NCBI GenBank assembly: GCA_950295325.1
Contig: OX485808.1
Location: 28,106,527-28,170,526, forward strand
Reading direction: 5' to 3'
Source of the DNA: Polytrichum commune
Lineage: Eukaryota; Streptophyta; Polytrichopsida; Polytrichales; Polytrichaceae
Length of the DNA stretch: 64,000 nucleotides
The notes beneath the pieces were generated by a model. It saw nothing but the letters and a program-made list of their open reading frames with translations. It was not told where the DNA came from and did not search any database. Both the position numbers and the translations under genes were made by a program. Positions within the stretch are counted from its first letter, which is position 1. Each line of letters opens with the position of its first letter. Shown piece after piece: positions 1 to 11,960 of the stretch.

Positions 1-307
1 AAGGAGGAAGGAGGAAGGAGGAAGGGGAAGCAGCAGCATCAGAAGGAGTTTAAGAGGCAGGGGTAGAAGTAGGGACATTGTTTGTTGTGTGAGTCGATCA
101 GTGTTTCGGTTGGCAGGAGCTCGGGGTGGCGCCCTTGGGGTGTCCAGGCAGGCAGCTGAGATTGGGAGATCATTGGAAGGTTGGACACTGCGTGGAAGCT
201 GAAGAGCTGTGCAGGTGTTGCTTCTTGTGTGAGTGTGGAGAGTTAAGGTGCGCAGGTGGCGAGTGTTAGAGGCTGCGAACAGGAGGGGAGAGAGGGAGTG
301 AAGTGAG
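1..307 (+). promoter_or_regulatory. GA-rich leader of the DUF4228 gene
   Basis: The window opens with an AAGGAGG unit repeated about three times (1-27), and the following 280 bases are purine-rich with no coding pattern. This looks like transcribed leader or core promoter of the gene at 308. GA-rich leaders are common in plant genes. The transcription start lies outside the window or cannot be placed. Confidence 0.4.
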
Positions 308-907
308 ATGGGAAACTACATGTGTATGAACAGCAAGGGGCAGCAAGTGCAGGATGAGTGGCAAGGGCCACCGGTGAAGGTGATCCTGCCAGACGGCACC
401 ATTGAAGTGTTTAAGAGGCCGGTGATGGTGGAGGAGCTTATGGAGACGTATCCCGGGCACAACGTGTGCCACTCCAGTGCCATGATCGCTGCTCTGACGA
501 TGAAGTCGGCTATGTCGGGAGACCGGGAGCTCGAAGGCGGTCGTCTGTACTACGTCCTCCCTAGTCACAAGTTCCAAGATGAGGACGCTGAGAAGAAGAG
601 CAGGAGTGAAGGAGGCGGCAGCCGTGGCTCTAACAAAGAAAATTTCACCGTGGAGATCAAGCACAGCAAGTCGTCACCTGGGTTCGCTCAAGTGACAGTT
701 CGAGGCCCGGAAGCGTCTTTGGTCAGCTACTCAACCCCTGACCTTCGAAGCATGTACTTGGCGAGTGCGCAACCCACCCTCACCCGTTGCGATTCCTGGA
801 AACCACGGCTAGATACTATCAATGAAGTTGGTGCGGCTTCCAGGAGGCGCATTCAAAATTTCGTACGCTCACGGAGCTTGCGGAGGAGTCAAGTGCACAA
901 TTGCTGA
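308..907 (+). CDS. DUF4228 (PADRE) domain protein, single exon, 199 aa
   Basis: An uninterrupted ATG-to-TGA frame encodes 199 residues. It starts MGNYMC, so Gly2 is a candidate N-myristoylation site and the nearby cysteines are candidate acylation sites, as in many plant DUF4228 proteins. The body fits the PADRE pattern: a beta-rich start (PVKVILPDGTIEVFKRPV, residues about 23-40), a VEELMETYPGHNVCHSS segment and the hallmark LEGGRLYYVLPSHKF near residues 77-91. The tail carries the family's second motif (SWKPRLDTINE, about 161-171) and then a basic serine-rich end. The GA-rich leader before it looks like 5' UTR. Family members are stress- and pathogen-responsive, but their biochemical role is unknown; that is family knowledge and nothing here shows it directly. 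I am sure of the family and unsure of the function. Confidence 0.9.
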   Translation: MGNYMCMNSKGQQVQDEWQGPPVKVILPDGTIEVFKRPVMVEELMETYPGHNVCHSSAMIAALTMKSAMSGDRELEGGRLYYVLPSHKFQDEDAEKKSRSEGGGSRGSNKENFTVEIKHSKSSPGFAQVTVRGPEASLVSYSTPDLRSMYLASAQPTLTRCDSWKPRLDTINEVGAASRRRIQNFVRSRSLRRSQVHNC

Positions 908-3228
908 GCTTGTTGAAACTTGGAACTTGGAACTTCTCCACCCACTTTTCGTCTAGCTCGGACGCAGAGTGATTGTGTAAATTGAGCATGCATGCCTTTA
1001 GCGGCACGGATTGTCTCGTCCCAGCACCCACCGCATTGAAGGAGTTTAGGATGACGATGGCGAGGTTTTAGCGCAATCATCATCCCATATTGAGTGTGAG
1101 CCCTGCCTCCGCGTTTAGGAAAGTAGAAGACCAGATTTACATCAGAAAGCTTTAGGGTTAGTCTTCTTCCAATATGTAATTAGAGTCACTGCCCTTGGAT
1201 GGGATATACGTATACCGCAGGAAGGAGGGTCCTGTGTTTGGGACCTAGGAGCATGGCGCGCCGATGGAGAATGAACGTTGCAGCATTCGCAGCAGCGGCA
1301 TTAAATGCAACATGGTGACTACTGATCACTAGCAACATTGTCTTTGTTTCTGGTTGCAACCAGGCTGTTCAACACTGGTCTCGCACTCGGCGATAGTCAG
1401 CAGGGACCTTAAGCCATGGCTGATTTCTGGTTGCACCCAGAAACGTGAGACTAGAAACATTTTTGTAGGACCGCACCTTGTACAATGACTACTTACAACT
1501 GAAAGTTCTTGTTCGGATTACTCTCAACCGTGTTTTGTGCACCAGAATTGAACTACTCACACTTCAATTACTTGTTCATCAGCCTTGTAATGTAGACTCC
1601 CATATCCATGAATTGCATTCCGTTGAGAGGGACAACTCAATAGTGCAATGTTTTGAATGTGAATGTGATGTGGTTGAAGGGTTGTGGACGATGCATGTGA
1701 TGCGGACGGACGGAATTCAGCAAGAATCCGCATAGCCATCCTAGAATATGTCATCATAACCTTTTCAGAGTCTCTACTTTTGATGACGAACAATTTCCAC
1801 TGTTTGACTGAGAAACTTGCATAAAAAAATTTCGTTCGGTTTTCTCCATAAGATTCTGGAAAGGTACACGCATGCTTATTGTCCTGATACAAATGATCAA
1901 TAATTGGTATGACACAACTCAGGTTGTCAGTCAACTTACAACGATCCAGAAGATCAGTACACCCATGACTCAGCTTTACTGTGGCCAGAAACGTATACCT
2001 GAATATCTGAGCTACAATCAAGCTATTTTAGGCTTTTGGCTGTACTAATGGTCCTAAACCCTAAACCCGGCAAAACATTACATGTCTCAAATAAAAGGTA
2101 TAATGACGTGGCGAAATTGAGGCTTGAGAAGGGCTTCCAGTAACCATTTAACGTATGCCTACCTCTGTCCAACTTCCAAAGTAGTCCAAATACATTGTGT
2201 TTTAGAATTTCGTATGATTTTGTTCGAGTTTAACCATGTCTATGTTCAAAATCTAAATACAATTGTAATGCACAAATACCTTAATAAGGTTAATTAATCA
2301 AAAGCTTAGCCCCAAATTCGACTAGGAAACACTCATTCTCCTCCGAGGAAATTGATCTTACACGATCCTTTGTGTCAAGTTTGCTCAGATTGTTCAACCA
2401 GAGGTGTTGTGGTTCAGAGATTCAGGCTTTGCTTTTTGGGGCTTGGGGTGCTGAAAAACGTGTAGGTGGATTAAACCTAAGATCAGTATCCCAAAGTCTA
2501 CAACTCAAAATTTGAAAGGCCTATAGTAGGCCCATAGTAGGCAGGAAGAAGGACATATCAACTGCCTTGGTGAGAATTGCCACTCCAAAGTAAGCCTGAC
2601 CAATTAAGAATGTTAATATTTTTATGAGTGTCCACATCAAATTGTAAGAAATCAATACATGAAACATTATACGGCACATCAATGTGGTGGAAACTACATT
2701 GAAAGTGCTACACTGCCATGTGGGCTGTACAATGGCACAAACAGTATTGACCCTTAAGCGAAGGTCAGCAACCTTGCTATTTCAATTCGGCGACTACCAA
2801 GGTGATATCACAGTTACTCAAGGCAAACGACCTGAAAATCCTCAGAGTGCCTCTCTGCTGAGCAACCCTCAAGGTGTATGCATAGAATGCCCGGATTGGG
2901 GGGTTGCTCCTGTCTGCAACACTAAAAGTTGTTACACTAGGATCTGTGGGGGGCCTGTAACATAAATCACATAACAAGTTTGTGACTGCAATTTGATGGC
3001 GCATAGGACTCTGGGAAGAGACGCAGTGCCATATTGGAGGCTGTACAAGATGTGCAGTCTGCACAACTCCAATAGATCCAGATCCACAAAGCAAGATGAT
3101 TGCTCAAAAAGCTCATCAAGCATTGAACTTGCAGATTCTGAACCTCGCTGTGTGCGTAAGAATTAGGTTCACACCATGAGCACCCGCTGTCAGTGCAACT
3201 GATAGATCCTGTGATAGGATGCACATGA
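908..3228. other. Intergenic, no gene seen
   Basis: The first part is probably the 3' UTR of the DUF4228 gene. The rest, up to the stop codon of the PP2A B'' gene, has only short frames without domain content or linkable splice sites. I see no RNA gene or clear repeat here. Confidence 0.5.
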
Positions 3229-5442
3229 TCAGAAGGGAGCTTCAAAAGGCTCATCCCAAACCTCTGCACTGCCATTGGAAGCATCCTCGCCATCCTCTTC
3301 CATAGAGAGACGAATGTACTCTGTGTGAGCGAAGCGATCCCACTCTGTAAGCGTTGGCTCCTCCCTTTCCTGCACACCAATTTTCAAAATGAGCAACCCT
3401 CATACATGAACAGGTAGGTTCACATCACTGTCACAATAGAGCCTGGCATGCGACTTTTGAGATGGTAACCAAATAGGTCTTATGTCTCCAGACTGATGCT
3501 CTATTGAAACTTGGAAAATTTGGCTACAGCAGAGTTAGGGGAGTTGCACTGTTCCACTGGTCACAAATTGGAGATATTCTGCTGGTTGGAGAATGTTTGA
3601 GACCAGATATCAACACATGTTTTGCTGTACTATTGGTGGGACCATAAGCAATTCCTAAAAGACCTGAATGTGAAGCCCAGAATGAATAGGTACATAGTAT
3701 ATACCTGGCGAATAAGGAAAGGGTCACGAGTCTCAAATGCTACAAACTTGTTGAGATTGAAAAGAATGTTGAAGAAGTTCCCAGATAATTTGCACCGCTT
3801 CAAGTCACGGAGCGTTAACTGCCCTTGTTTCTGCAGCCATCAAAAAACTAGTCCTTTCAGCACCTCTAGGATCTTCATCATGAACATTCCATCCACTCCT
3901 CATCCCCTTTGCAATGGAATCGAAAAGAGCAGGTAACCATTTGCAGTTTAAATGATGGACGTACCTTGGGGCCTATCATATCTGCCATTTGGCAAACAAT
4001 GTCCTCAAACAAGACCGGTTCTTGGGCCATACACTCCATTCGATGTAGTTGCTCCTCATAGAAGTACTGCATCTCATTGGCAGTTATCACACCATCACAG
4101 TCCAAGTCTACACACCTGAACCTGCACCGCATCAAAATAATAACACTTTTAGGAGATACTTGTACTCATGCAATATTGATGCAGGAAATATAAGACAGGA
4201 GCAAAACAGACTGAAAAAAAAATTGTAGCATTCCAAGAAGGTAGGGAATCCTAGAAAGGTTGGAAAGATCATCTACCAGTACTCTAGGCTAGGCTCCGAA
4301 GACTTGTCTTCTTCAGAAAGGATGAACCAAACAAAATCCTCATAACCCATCTTCCCCTCTACTTTGCTGGTGAACTTTCTTGGGACCTGCAATTTACCAC
4401 ATTCAATACAGTATGAGTCCAATACTAACTGACTGCATCACATTTTCAGAGAGTGTGCTTGTAAACAAACTGCAGATAAAAGGCTACCTAAAAGTGCAAA
4501 GACGTTTTGACCATGCAGCACCCGTTGAATGGAACTCCTAGATACCCTCTTCTTAAAACCAATTAGGACAATGCGTGAATTTAGTTTGTGCCATGTACCT
4601 GAGAGAAAATGCGCTCTACAATTCGGTATGTAAGAGCATGGTTCCCATAACGAAGGAGATCATCCTTGTCAATCAGGAAGTCATGATCTGAATCCAGCTC
4701 CCAAAACTTGCAGTATATGACATAAAAGTGCTCGTATGAAAAATACCTGCCACATTAATAAACCCCTTAACTCAACTTCCACAAACTTACAATTTTCAAA
4801 TTTTAGTTTCTGAAAATAAGACTACAACCTGTACTTGAAGTGGTTGCTCGATTGAAAGGCTTGACCTAAAATAGAAGCAGTACATGAAACCAATAGCCTT
4901 TGACTCTAGATAATGACTCCACCAGCAAAAAACAATTTGACATATACGCTGGAGCAATAGATTTAGTCAAGTGTAGACTCACATATTGATAACCTATGTA
5001 AGAGCACAAAGCAGTCTAGACAAATATACAAATTAAGAAGCACATACACAAATTTTAGATAGTTTCAATAGATCCATACCGTAACACCTTGTTGATGTCT
5101 TCTTCTTCATCCACCTGTTGAAGAGCAGCAACTAAGTTACTCCGCTTAATCTCTCTAAGCTGCAGCCGTCCATTTCCAGCCCTATTTACATGGTAGAAGA
5201 TTCTGTACACCACTGTCTCCGCTGGATCATCAACAAAGAGTTTCATCCCAATGTCAGGTTAAAGATTCATGAGCATAACCTACACCTTTCCTTCCATGTA
5301 AATGAACATATATATATACATATATTATTTATTTATTTTTTCGTGACGAAGACAACATCATTATTCTACAACCTGACACAGTTGCTATGAATGCAGAGTT
5401 CCTAGACCTGATAATACACATCCTCTAAACATATTTGTATAT

Positions 5443-5488
<46 letters not shown>

Positions 5489-8400
5489 CAAAATACCATA
5501 TCTGTCTTGGAACTCAGGAGTATCATGAAGAAACTCCAAGCCTCGATGTGACAACAGCAATTCCCTTAATATGGGCCTAATGTCATCCTACACACAGAAA
5601 AAAAAAACCAAACTTCAACATAGCATATCCAAATCCAAATCCAAATCCAAATCTTCACCTTAGAATAAACAGCTCTGTGCAAGTTGGTATGCCTGGGCAC
5701 TGCCAATCACAAACAACTGAAAAGGCGGGAAATTGACAAGACATTGTTGACAGATTAACTTCAAATAGGTGGAGCTCAAACCTGTGTAAGAAAATTCTTG
5801 TCCGGTTGCTTTAAGACAGTGAAAATACGTGTTGCAATATCCATTGTCAGCATATTCTGATCCACCCAGTACTCTACAAACTTCTCCCTGTGGAAAAACA
5901 AACCAGAAACTTATTAAGACCGATGAATCAATAAACATGCTGCAGAACAAAACACTGAGCGCAAGGAAAATATCAGCAGGGAGACTCCCTAATGCACAAG
6001 AAGGCCAAGAAATGCATAGGTAGGACAAATATAATTGAATATAGAGATAATAAACACGAAATCTCACAACTGTTCAATATACAACAGTGCAGATCTGACC
6101 TTCAGGATAATATACAAGCATTGTTTCCTGACCTTGTAACCAAACCTGTATTGTTGACATCAATTTTTTTGAATAAACAGCTTGAGAAAAAGGATGGCAG
6201 TTTGCAAACATCCTTGGTGATAGTTGTGAAAGCTGCACACAAACCACAAAAGGGCATCAGAAAAATAGTTTCTGACAAAAGGAACAAAGTTAATATCCTG
6301 AAATCTAACACATTGAGCATTTGTTGTGCAAAGAGAGGAATGAGTAATGCAGTATAATTAATTTGATCCTGACCTGACAGAGGAAGTCCTTCTGGATGGG
6401 CAGCATATATTTGATTAACACGAGACATACATGAATCAGTTGTTTCTTTCGATGCTGGGGGTCCTTTGGGAAAATAGAACTGCAGGATGTAGAAAGGGAA
6501 GGACAAGCAACTTCTTCAATAACACATTGAGAAAAGTGGATAAATTAACCTCAAGTTAAATTAATTCAAGCAATAATATAACCTCAATTTCCAAGTTTCA
6601 ATTTCAAAGGGCCATGAACCTGACAAGATATGCAAACTTCAAAGACTAGTTTGATCATTAGGCTCAACAGCATAACATACAGTCCAGATTTTACCTGAGG
6701 TATTATTTCTCGAATAGGTTCACTGGATTTTCTCAACGGGGACCCCTGAACACTATGTCCAGATCGCTCACGTCTGCTGAAAGGAGACCTAGGGGACATT
6801 GGGGAGCCAGAGCTGCGAGGAGACAAGGGAGGTGTGGCTCCTGCACCTAAGCCACCTGGCAGAAGCATAGCACCTGGTCCGACATTTAAGGGTCCTGTGG
6901 GCAGTGCTCCAGATTTTGCATCCTCAAGCAATGTCATCACCTGCACAGTAGGTAATTTTTAGATTGGAGAACATTCTTCCTGCCACAGAAATGCTCAACT
7001 CTGAAGGTGCAAAAGCTCATAGTGTACCATAGTTGGTGAATTCTAACCATATCCCAGGAAGGTGAATTGAAATCAATCTCCACAAGTAGTATCCCCCAGC
7101 AACAAGTCTTCTCTCTAGTGCTAATTTCAGGATCTAACCAAATTACATGATTGTGCAGATACAGAAAAAAGAGACACTTCCTAGTTCACTCTGTTATGCT
7201 TTATGACATGTTTGCCAATCTTATAGTGCACAGTCGAAAGCCCTTTTGAGTTACTTGAAATGAGAACAAGCAAGATGCATGTCCAACTTAATGCAAAATA
7301 CAATCTCTTCACTAATTGAAAAGAGAAATTTACATTGCCTGTAGTACAAGAGAATCTTCTGCAACCTAGAAAGCTATGTGCGTTTGGTCAAATTGATCCA
7401 TCATTTCCTCACAAATGTTTATTCCTGGGGCTCATTTTTGAAAATGGAGGAATCATTTGAACAAAACTAAGATAGTAACCTGCAATTTTAAGGTAACAGT
7501 AGAAGATGTCTGCCGAATGGAGTAAGACGTGCTAAGTAGTCCGGCATATTGCAAAGGAGTCGAAATTTTCCAGTAGATTACAGTCATCAAATTTTTGATA
7601 TCATAGTGGAAACTCAAATGCACATTCCAGGTGAATTACAGTCATCGACCTTTGTGCCCTATGTGACAGCAATTCTCTTCAATTCAAATACAGACGAACC
7701 TCATGGTAATCGTGCCAATGGACTTAACACAATTCATTACCCTGTTGAGAGTCGTCAGGGAGCACTAACTGATATTTTAAACAGAAAGAAATAGTAGCAG
7801 CAAGGGGTTTGGAAAAGATGGTAGTAAAAATATGGCTCCTTGTAGAGCTTAATAAGATGGGCATGTGCAGACCAATAACCATCTCGACCCTAACCTGGTT
7901 TTCTTCACCATTCTATGTTGATCACAATGTGACATAGCCTGATAATTACTACTTCCAGCTAGATGACTGCTACAACATAAAATTCAGAATGGAGGGTCGT
8001 ATAGAGTTATTGAAGAGAGAGCTAAATGTATATGTGCTGATGATGAATGATTTTGCACATTTGATTACACTGTCGATTCCAACACACAGACAGATTCCGT
8101 GTGCTTGAAGATGGGGACTGATCTACAAAATCTCGCCTCAAGAACATGCCTTCTTCCATGCTAGACACACTCAAAAGGATCATAAATGGAGCAGGAGGGA
8201 CAATGTAATCAGACAATAACAATGATGTCATAATCTGGATGCTTAATTCTCAGCAAACCCAAGGCGTAGACACGGAAGAGGAAGGCCTAAAGAATGCCAT
8301 GCAAGATCCGCACGGCGATGGCATGCGAGAAAAGAGGGGGGGGGGGGTTTAGAGATAGAGATATCGAAATGGCAGAATCCGATGAGCAAAGCAATTAGGC

Positions 8401-8692
8401 AGCGAGATGAGGAAATCGTCGACAGCCATAACCCTAGGGCAAGCATTGAAGAATTGCGTGGGATCGTTCTTACAAGGCGTTGCGTGTCGGGGAGCGAAAT
8501 CCACTGCGAGAAGAGGTCCTCCAAGTGCAGCTTGCAGACTGGTGGGCTCTTGGAGGCCGGCGAGGGCAGAAAGTCGGCGGGGAGGTGCAAGAGGTCGGTG
8601 TCCAGCACCCCTATGTCCAGCGACATGGTGGAAGCCTCCATGACGACAGCAGCGGCAGGAGCAGCAGTAGCAGCAGCGCCCGGCAGCAGCAT
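3229..8692 (-). CDS. PP2A regulatory subunit B'' (EF-hand type, PPP2R3A-like), 12 exons, 563 aa
   Basis: B'' subunits direct protein phosphatase 2A to its substrates and bind calcium through EF-hands. Exons in coding order: 8474-8692, 6695-6940, 6374-6479, 6133-6232, 5782-5887, 5497-5587, 5080-5221, 4599-4746, 4277-4386, 3965-4121, 3705-3830, 3229-3369. They total 1692 nt and stay in frame throughout. The N-terminal part has [14 protein letters not shown], typical of plant B''. A Pro/Ser-rich linker fills exon 2. Two canonical EF loops follow, [12 protein letters not shown] (about 355-366) and [12 protein letters not shown] (about 428-439). Next comes [20 protein letters not shown], and the end is [20 protein letters not shown]. 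Length is close to the usual 530-560 residues. The start is ambiguous: ATG at 8692, or an in-frame ATG at 8641 (MEAS). The frame is also open upstream of 8692, but that part is low-complexity and looks like UTR. The sequence fits the B''alpha/beta type rather than TON2/FASS. Confidence 0.93.
5443..5488. repeat. (CA)n(TA)n microsatellite in an intron
   Basis: About 16 CA units run directly into about 7 AT units, in the PP2A B'' intron between the exons at 5221 and 5497. It lies a few bases downstream (in gene sense) of the splice donor of exon 5497-5587. It is expected to vary in length between individuals. Confidence 0.9.
5634..5653. repeat. (AAATCC)n short tandem repeat
   Basis: A six-base unit is repeated about 3.5 times inside a PP2A B'' intron (5588-5781). 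It has no visible coding or regulatory role. Confidence 0.7.
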
Positions 8693-8740
8693 TCGCGTGG
8701 CGGAGGGGGTCCCCGCAGCGCAAGGAACGTAGGACGCACT

Positions 8741-8790
8741 CAGGAAGCACTCAGGAAGGAAGGCAGGCAGGCAGGCAGACACACACACAC
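8741..8790. repeat. GGAA/GGCA/CA simple repeats in the PP2A B'' leader
   Basis: Short runs of GGAA, GGCA and CA units sit just upstream of the proposed ATG at 8692 on the minus strand, so they fall in the probable 5' UTR. They create spurious open frames on both strands, which is one reason I did not extend the coding start upstream. Confidence 0.7.
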
Positions 8791-9450
8791 AGACAGAGCG
8801 AGCGCAAGGGCGATGAGAGCGTCGCAACACAGAGAGGAGACAGGCAGTTGCCAAGAGAAACAAAAAGAAAGCCCCAGACCCCGGGCGAGCTTCCAACCCT
8901 AGAAATCACATTTCCTCTCTCACGTCGCTCGCGTCGCTCGCGTCTCGCTTTCGTCGCTCCATCGACGACTCCCCACTTCATGCCATGCCCCACATTAATA
9001 AGTAACTAAGGTATGTGGGTGTTATTTGTTCGTTTGTTCATTTTCCTCCATCTTCTACCGATTACGTATACACAACAAACACTCGTGTTGCATTAGCAAA
9101 TCTACAATGAAACATCTGCAAAAATCGGATTAAAAATCGGACTTCCCCTAATTTAGTTATGATTATCATAAGCGCACGTTTATCGACTTCTTAACTACAT
9201 ACATAAGTCCTTTCAATTGTGTTCATTGATGAGTCTGGAGTAGTTCTTAATATTTAATGATGCAGTACAATCTCTTGTGAACATGTGTTGTTATGATGTC
9301 TGCTCTGCGATCCTCACCGAAGCACATACCAATCAAACTAGGGGTCTACTTAAGAAAACAAGCCACTTAAGACCCATCTACCTTTAAGTAACTAAGTATG
9401 CCACGTTTCAATTTTGTGATTTGAAATTCCTTCATCCATAGCCAATGAAT

Positions 9451-9544
9451 GTAATGTTTGCTTTTATTGTGAAGACCTCACCAAGGTTTGTAATGTTTGC
9501 TTTTATTGTGAAGACCTCACCAAGGCTTGTAATGTTTGCTTTTA
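9451..9544. repeat. 39-bp tandem repeat, about 2.4 copies
   Basis: A 39-base unit beginning GTAATGTTTGCTTTTATTG occurs at 9451-9489 and 9490-9528, with one mismatch near the end, and a partial third copy runs to 9544. The near identity of the copies suggests a fairly recent duplication. Confidence 0.9.
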
Positions 9545-10915
9545 CAAGGTTCCAAGGTTGTTGCTAACGGGGATGAGAGGGAATCATCATATAAGAGCAT
9601 AAGTCTCATTCATCCAACATTATTAGAAAGGAAACAAATAAATACAACACCCCAAAATAGCATCCAATCTAAGGCATTTTTGAATTTATCTGACACCAGA
9701 ATTGATTCCAAAGACTTGACTTAGTCTAGTCCAAGTCATCAGATACGAATCAACCACAAAACTTATATAGGGGGTTGAGTTTCTACGTTGGATGGATAAG
9801 AGGTACGCTCATATGCGACAAATCCCTCTCTCGCATGTTAAATGGCCACACATAGGTGGCAGGTTTCTAAGCCTCATAGGACTCCAGTCTCTCTGCCTCC
9901 AATTCATGCCATGCCCAACACTATTATTGGCACCTAAGTTATGCCAACTTTCACTTTATGTTTTTATAAATTTTCCATCCATGATTCAATGAATGTAAGG
10001 GCCTTATCGCACTTAGCGGTCATATGACCGATATTGGTCCATAACCTTGCCTAACACCGCTTGCATTGGCTAGCCGGAATACCCAAGGCTCGCAACCGTG
10101 TGCGGAGGCTAGTCAGCAAGATCCTTATCGAATCCCTCCATAGTTTGGGTTCTCTTCCAAAAGCACAATTCGAACTTTGTTTGGCCTACTATACCAATTT
10201 AAACCCACATAGACTAGACAATAAATGTTCTTTGTCGTAGCAATGGTTTCTTTGGTGAGGCGATTGTTTTGTCCATGTTGCTCACATATGAGGGGTGGGA
10301 TGCGGGAGTTTATTGGAAGGGGTTCCTTTTCCTTGGAGCTTAGTTTGTGTGCCAAGTGAGGCGTAGGAAGCGGCCAGGCGAGGCAAGGGCATTGAGGCGA
10401 GGTTGCTTCAAACAAGATACAACTAAGATAGTGTTGCACCCACCTCAGTTTTGCGATGTTCAGTGTCAATGTGGGCAATCTTTGAAGAACATGTTCACAA
10501 CTTTGCCAACCTTGAACAAAGTTTTGTTATTGAAACAATCAGAGACATGCTTTTAAACTAATTGGCTACCATGTAGATGGCTTCGGAGACCTTGTGACCA
10601 TGTTAGAGCTTTGGAGACCCCTTCACAGTTGAAACAATTGAGTACTTGTAAAAAAATCGGAGTCCTTGTAGAAATCTTTGGCAACCCTCTTTCAAACTTC
10701 AAAGACCTTGTTACAATACTTGGAGGATTTAGCCTCATGCTTTGTTTAAATTTGGCCATTTTGGTCATTTTGACTATTTGGAGACTTTGGGCCTATTTCT
10801 TCATTCCATAGCAAATAATAATAATAATATGTTCCAAATAATCCCAATCTCAATATGAGTGCTACATGTGATAATTTGAATTCGAGATTGACCCCCATAA
10901 TTGATTGATTGCTTG

Positions 10916-10950
10916 ATTTAATTTGAATTTGAATTTGAATTTGAATTTGG
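10916..10950. repeat. (GAATTT)n hexamer repeat
   Basis: Six-base units of GAATTT are repeated about five times in AT-rich intergenic DNA. Confidence 0.8.
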
Positions 10951-11339
10951 AGTATGGGTTTAGGGTCAAGTTTGCTATTGATTGGGAATGAACTTGAAAT
11001 TTAATCCAAACTTGAGGTAATGACATTTGGGTGTTTGATGGCAACAATCTCTCAACTCCCCAATACTCAACCCGGTCGTCCGTGATGAGAGCTAACCTTC
11101 ATGCTTTGCAAACTATGCTTTCTTCTTTTGAATTCATACACTTCTCTATTTGGGCAATTGTGGTTTTCATTTCATGGTTTCGAATGTTTTAAATTCAAGC
11201 TCTTATCTTTTCAGTTTGTGCTATTCTCTTTTGAATTTACGCTCTTCCGCTATAATGCATGGCCCTTCTCTAAGTTTTGAATTCAAAATCTCTAATCTTT
11301 TTTGGTCGCATGCTCTTTTTTTTGTCGCATACTCCCTCT

Positions 11340-11960
11340 CTTTTGCATGCTTCTCTCTTTGAAATCCCTTTTTTTTAATATATTTATATATAAAAGTTCT
11401 TGCTTTTCTCTTTTGGATGCATGTTTTTCCTCTTTTGAATTCATGCTCCAACTTTATTTTGAATGCGTTCTTTTTTTGATTTCAAGTTTTTTTGGGGGAT
11501 TGATGAAACACGTGTTCTTCTTCATAAGTGATGTATTGTGCAATATGTATGAAAGATGGAGAGAGTGATGGGTAGTGTGCAATGGTTTTTTTTTATCATT
11601 AAACAAATATCACTTTTATGGATTTTCTTCTTTGAAGCTCCGGGTATTCTCTCTTCAAACTTGTTGCTTATCTCTTTTGCATGCATGCTCTTCCTCTTTT
11701 GAATACATGCTCTGCCTCTATTTTGAATGCATTCATTTTTGGATTCATGCTCTAGTATTTTTTAATTAGGTAAATGAGTGGTAGGTACTATTGCATGTTT
11801 TCCTTAAAATTAAAAAAAAAAAACCGTTATCTTTGAAGTTCGTGGTATTCTATTTTTTGACCGCTTCCTTATCTCTTTTGCATGCATACTATTCCTTCTT
11901 CTTTTTTGGATTCATGCTCTTTTCTCTTTTGAATAGGTAAGTGATGTGTGTTGCAATATG
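11340..11960. repeat. Degenerate tandem repeat, three copies of about 130-250 bp
   Basis: Three successive blocks (about 11355-11585, 11625-11800 and 11830-11960) share the same order of phrases: CTTTGAAG-type, CTTATCTCTTTTGCATGCAT, TTTGAATTCATGCTC-like, and then a TAAGTGATG/GTGCAATATG-like end. The copies differ by many substitutions and small indels. The block before 11340 carries looser versions of the same phrases, so the array may start earlier. Confidence 0.6.

Noticed and set aside
3229-8692. TON2/FASS-type PP2A subunit instead of B''alpha/beta-type
   Set aside because: [21 protein letters not shown] and [12 protein letters not shown] are features of the PPP2R3A-like plant B'' group as I recall it. 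TON2 has a different C-terminal half.
8243-8902. Long open frames on both strands around the PP2A B'' first exon
   Set aside because: They are shadows of the real exon 8474-8692 plus GC-rich leader repeats.
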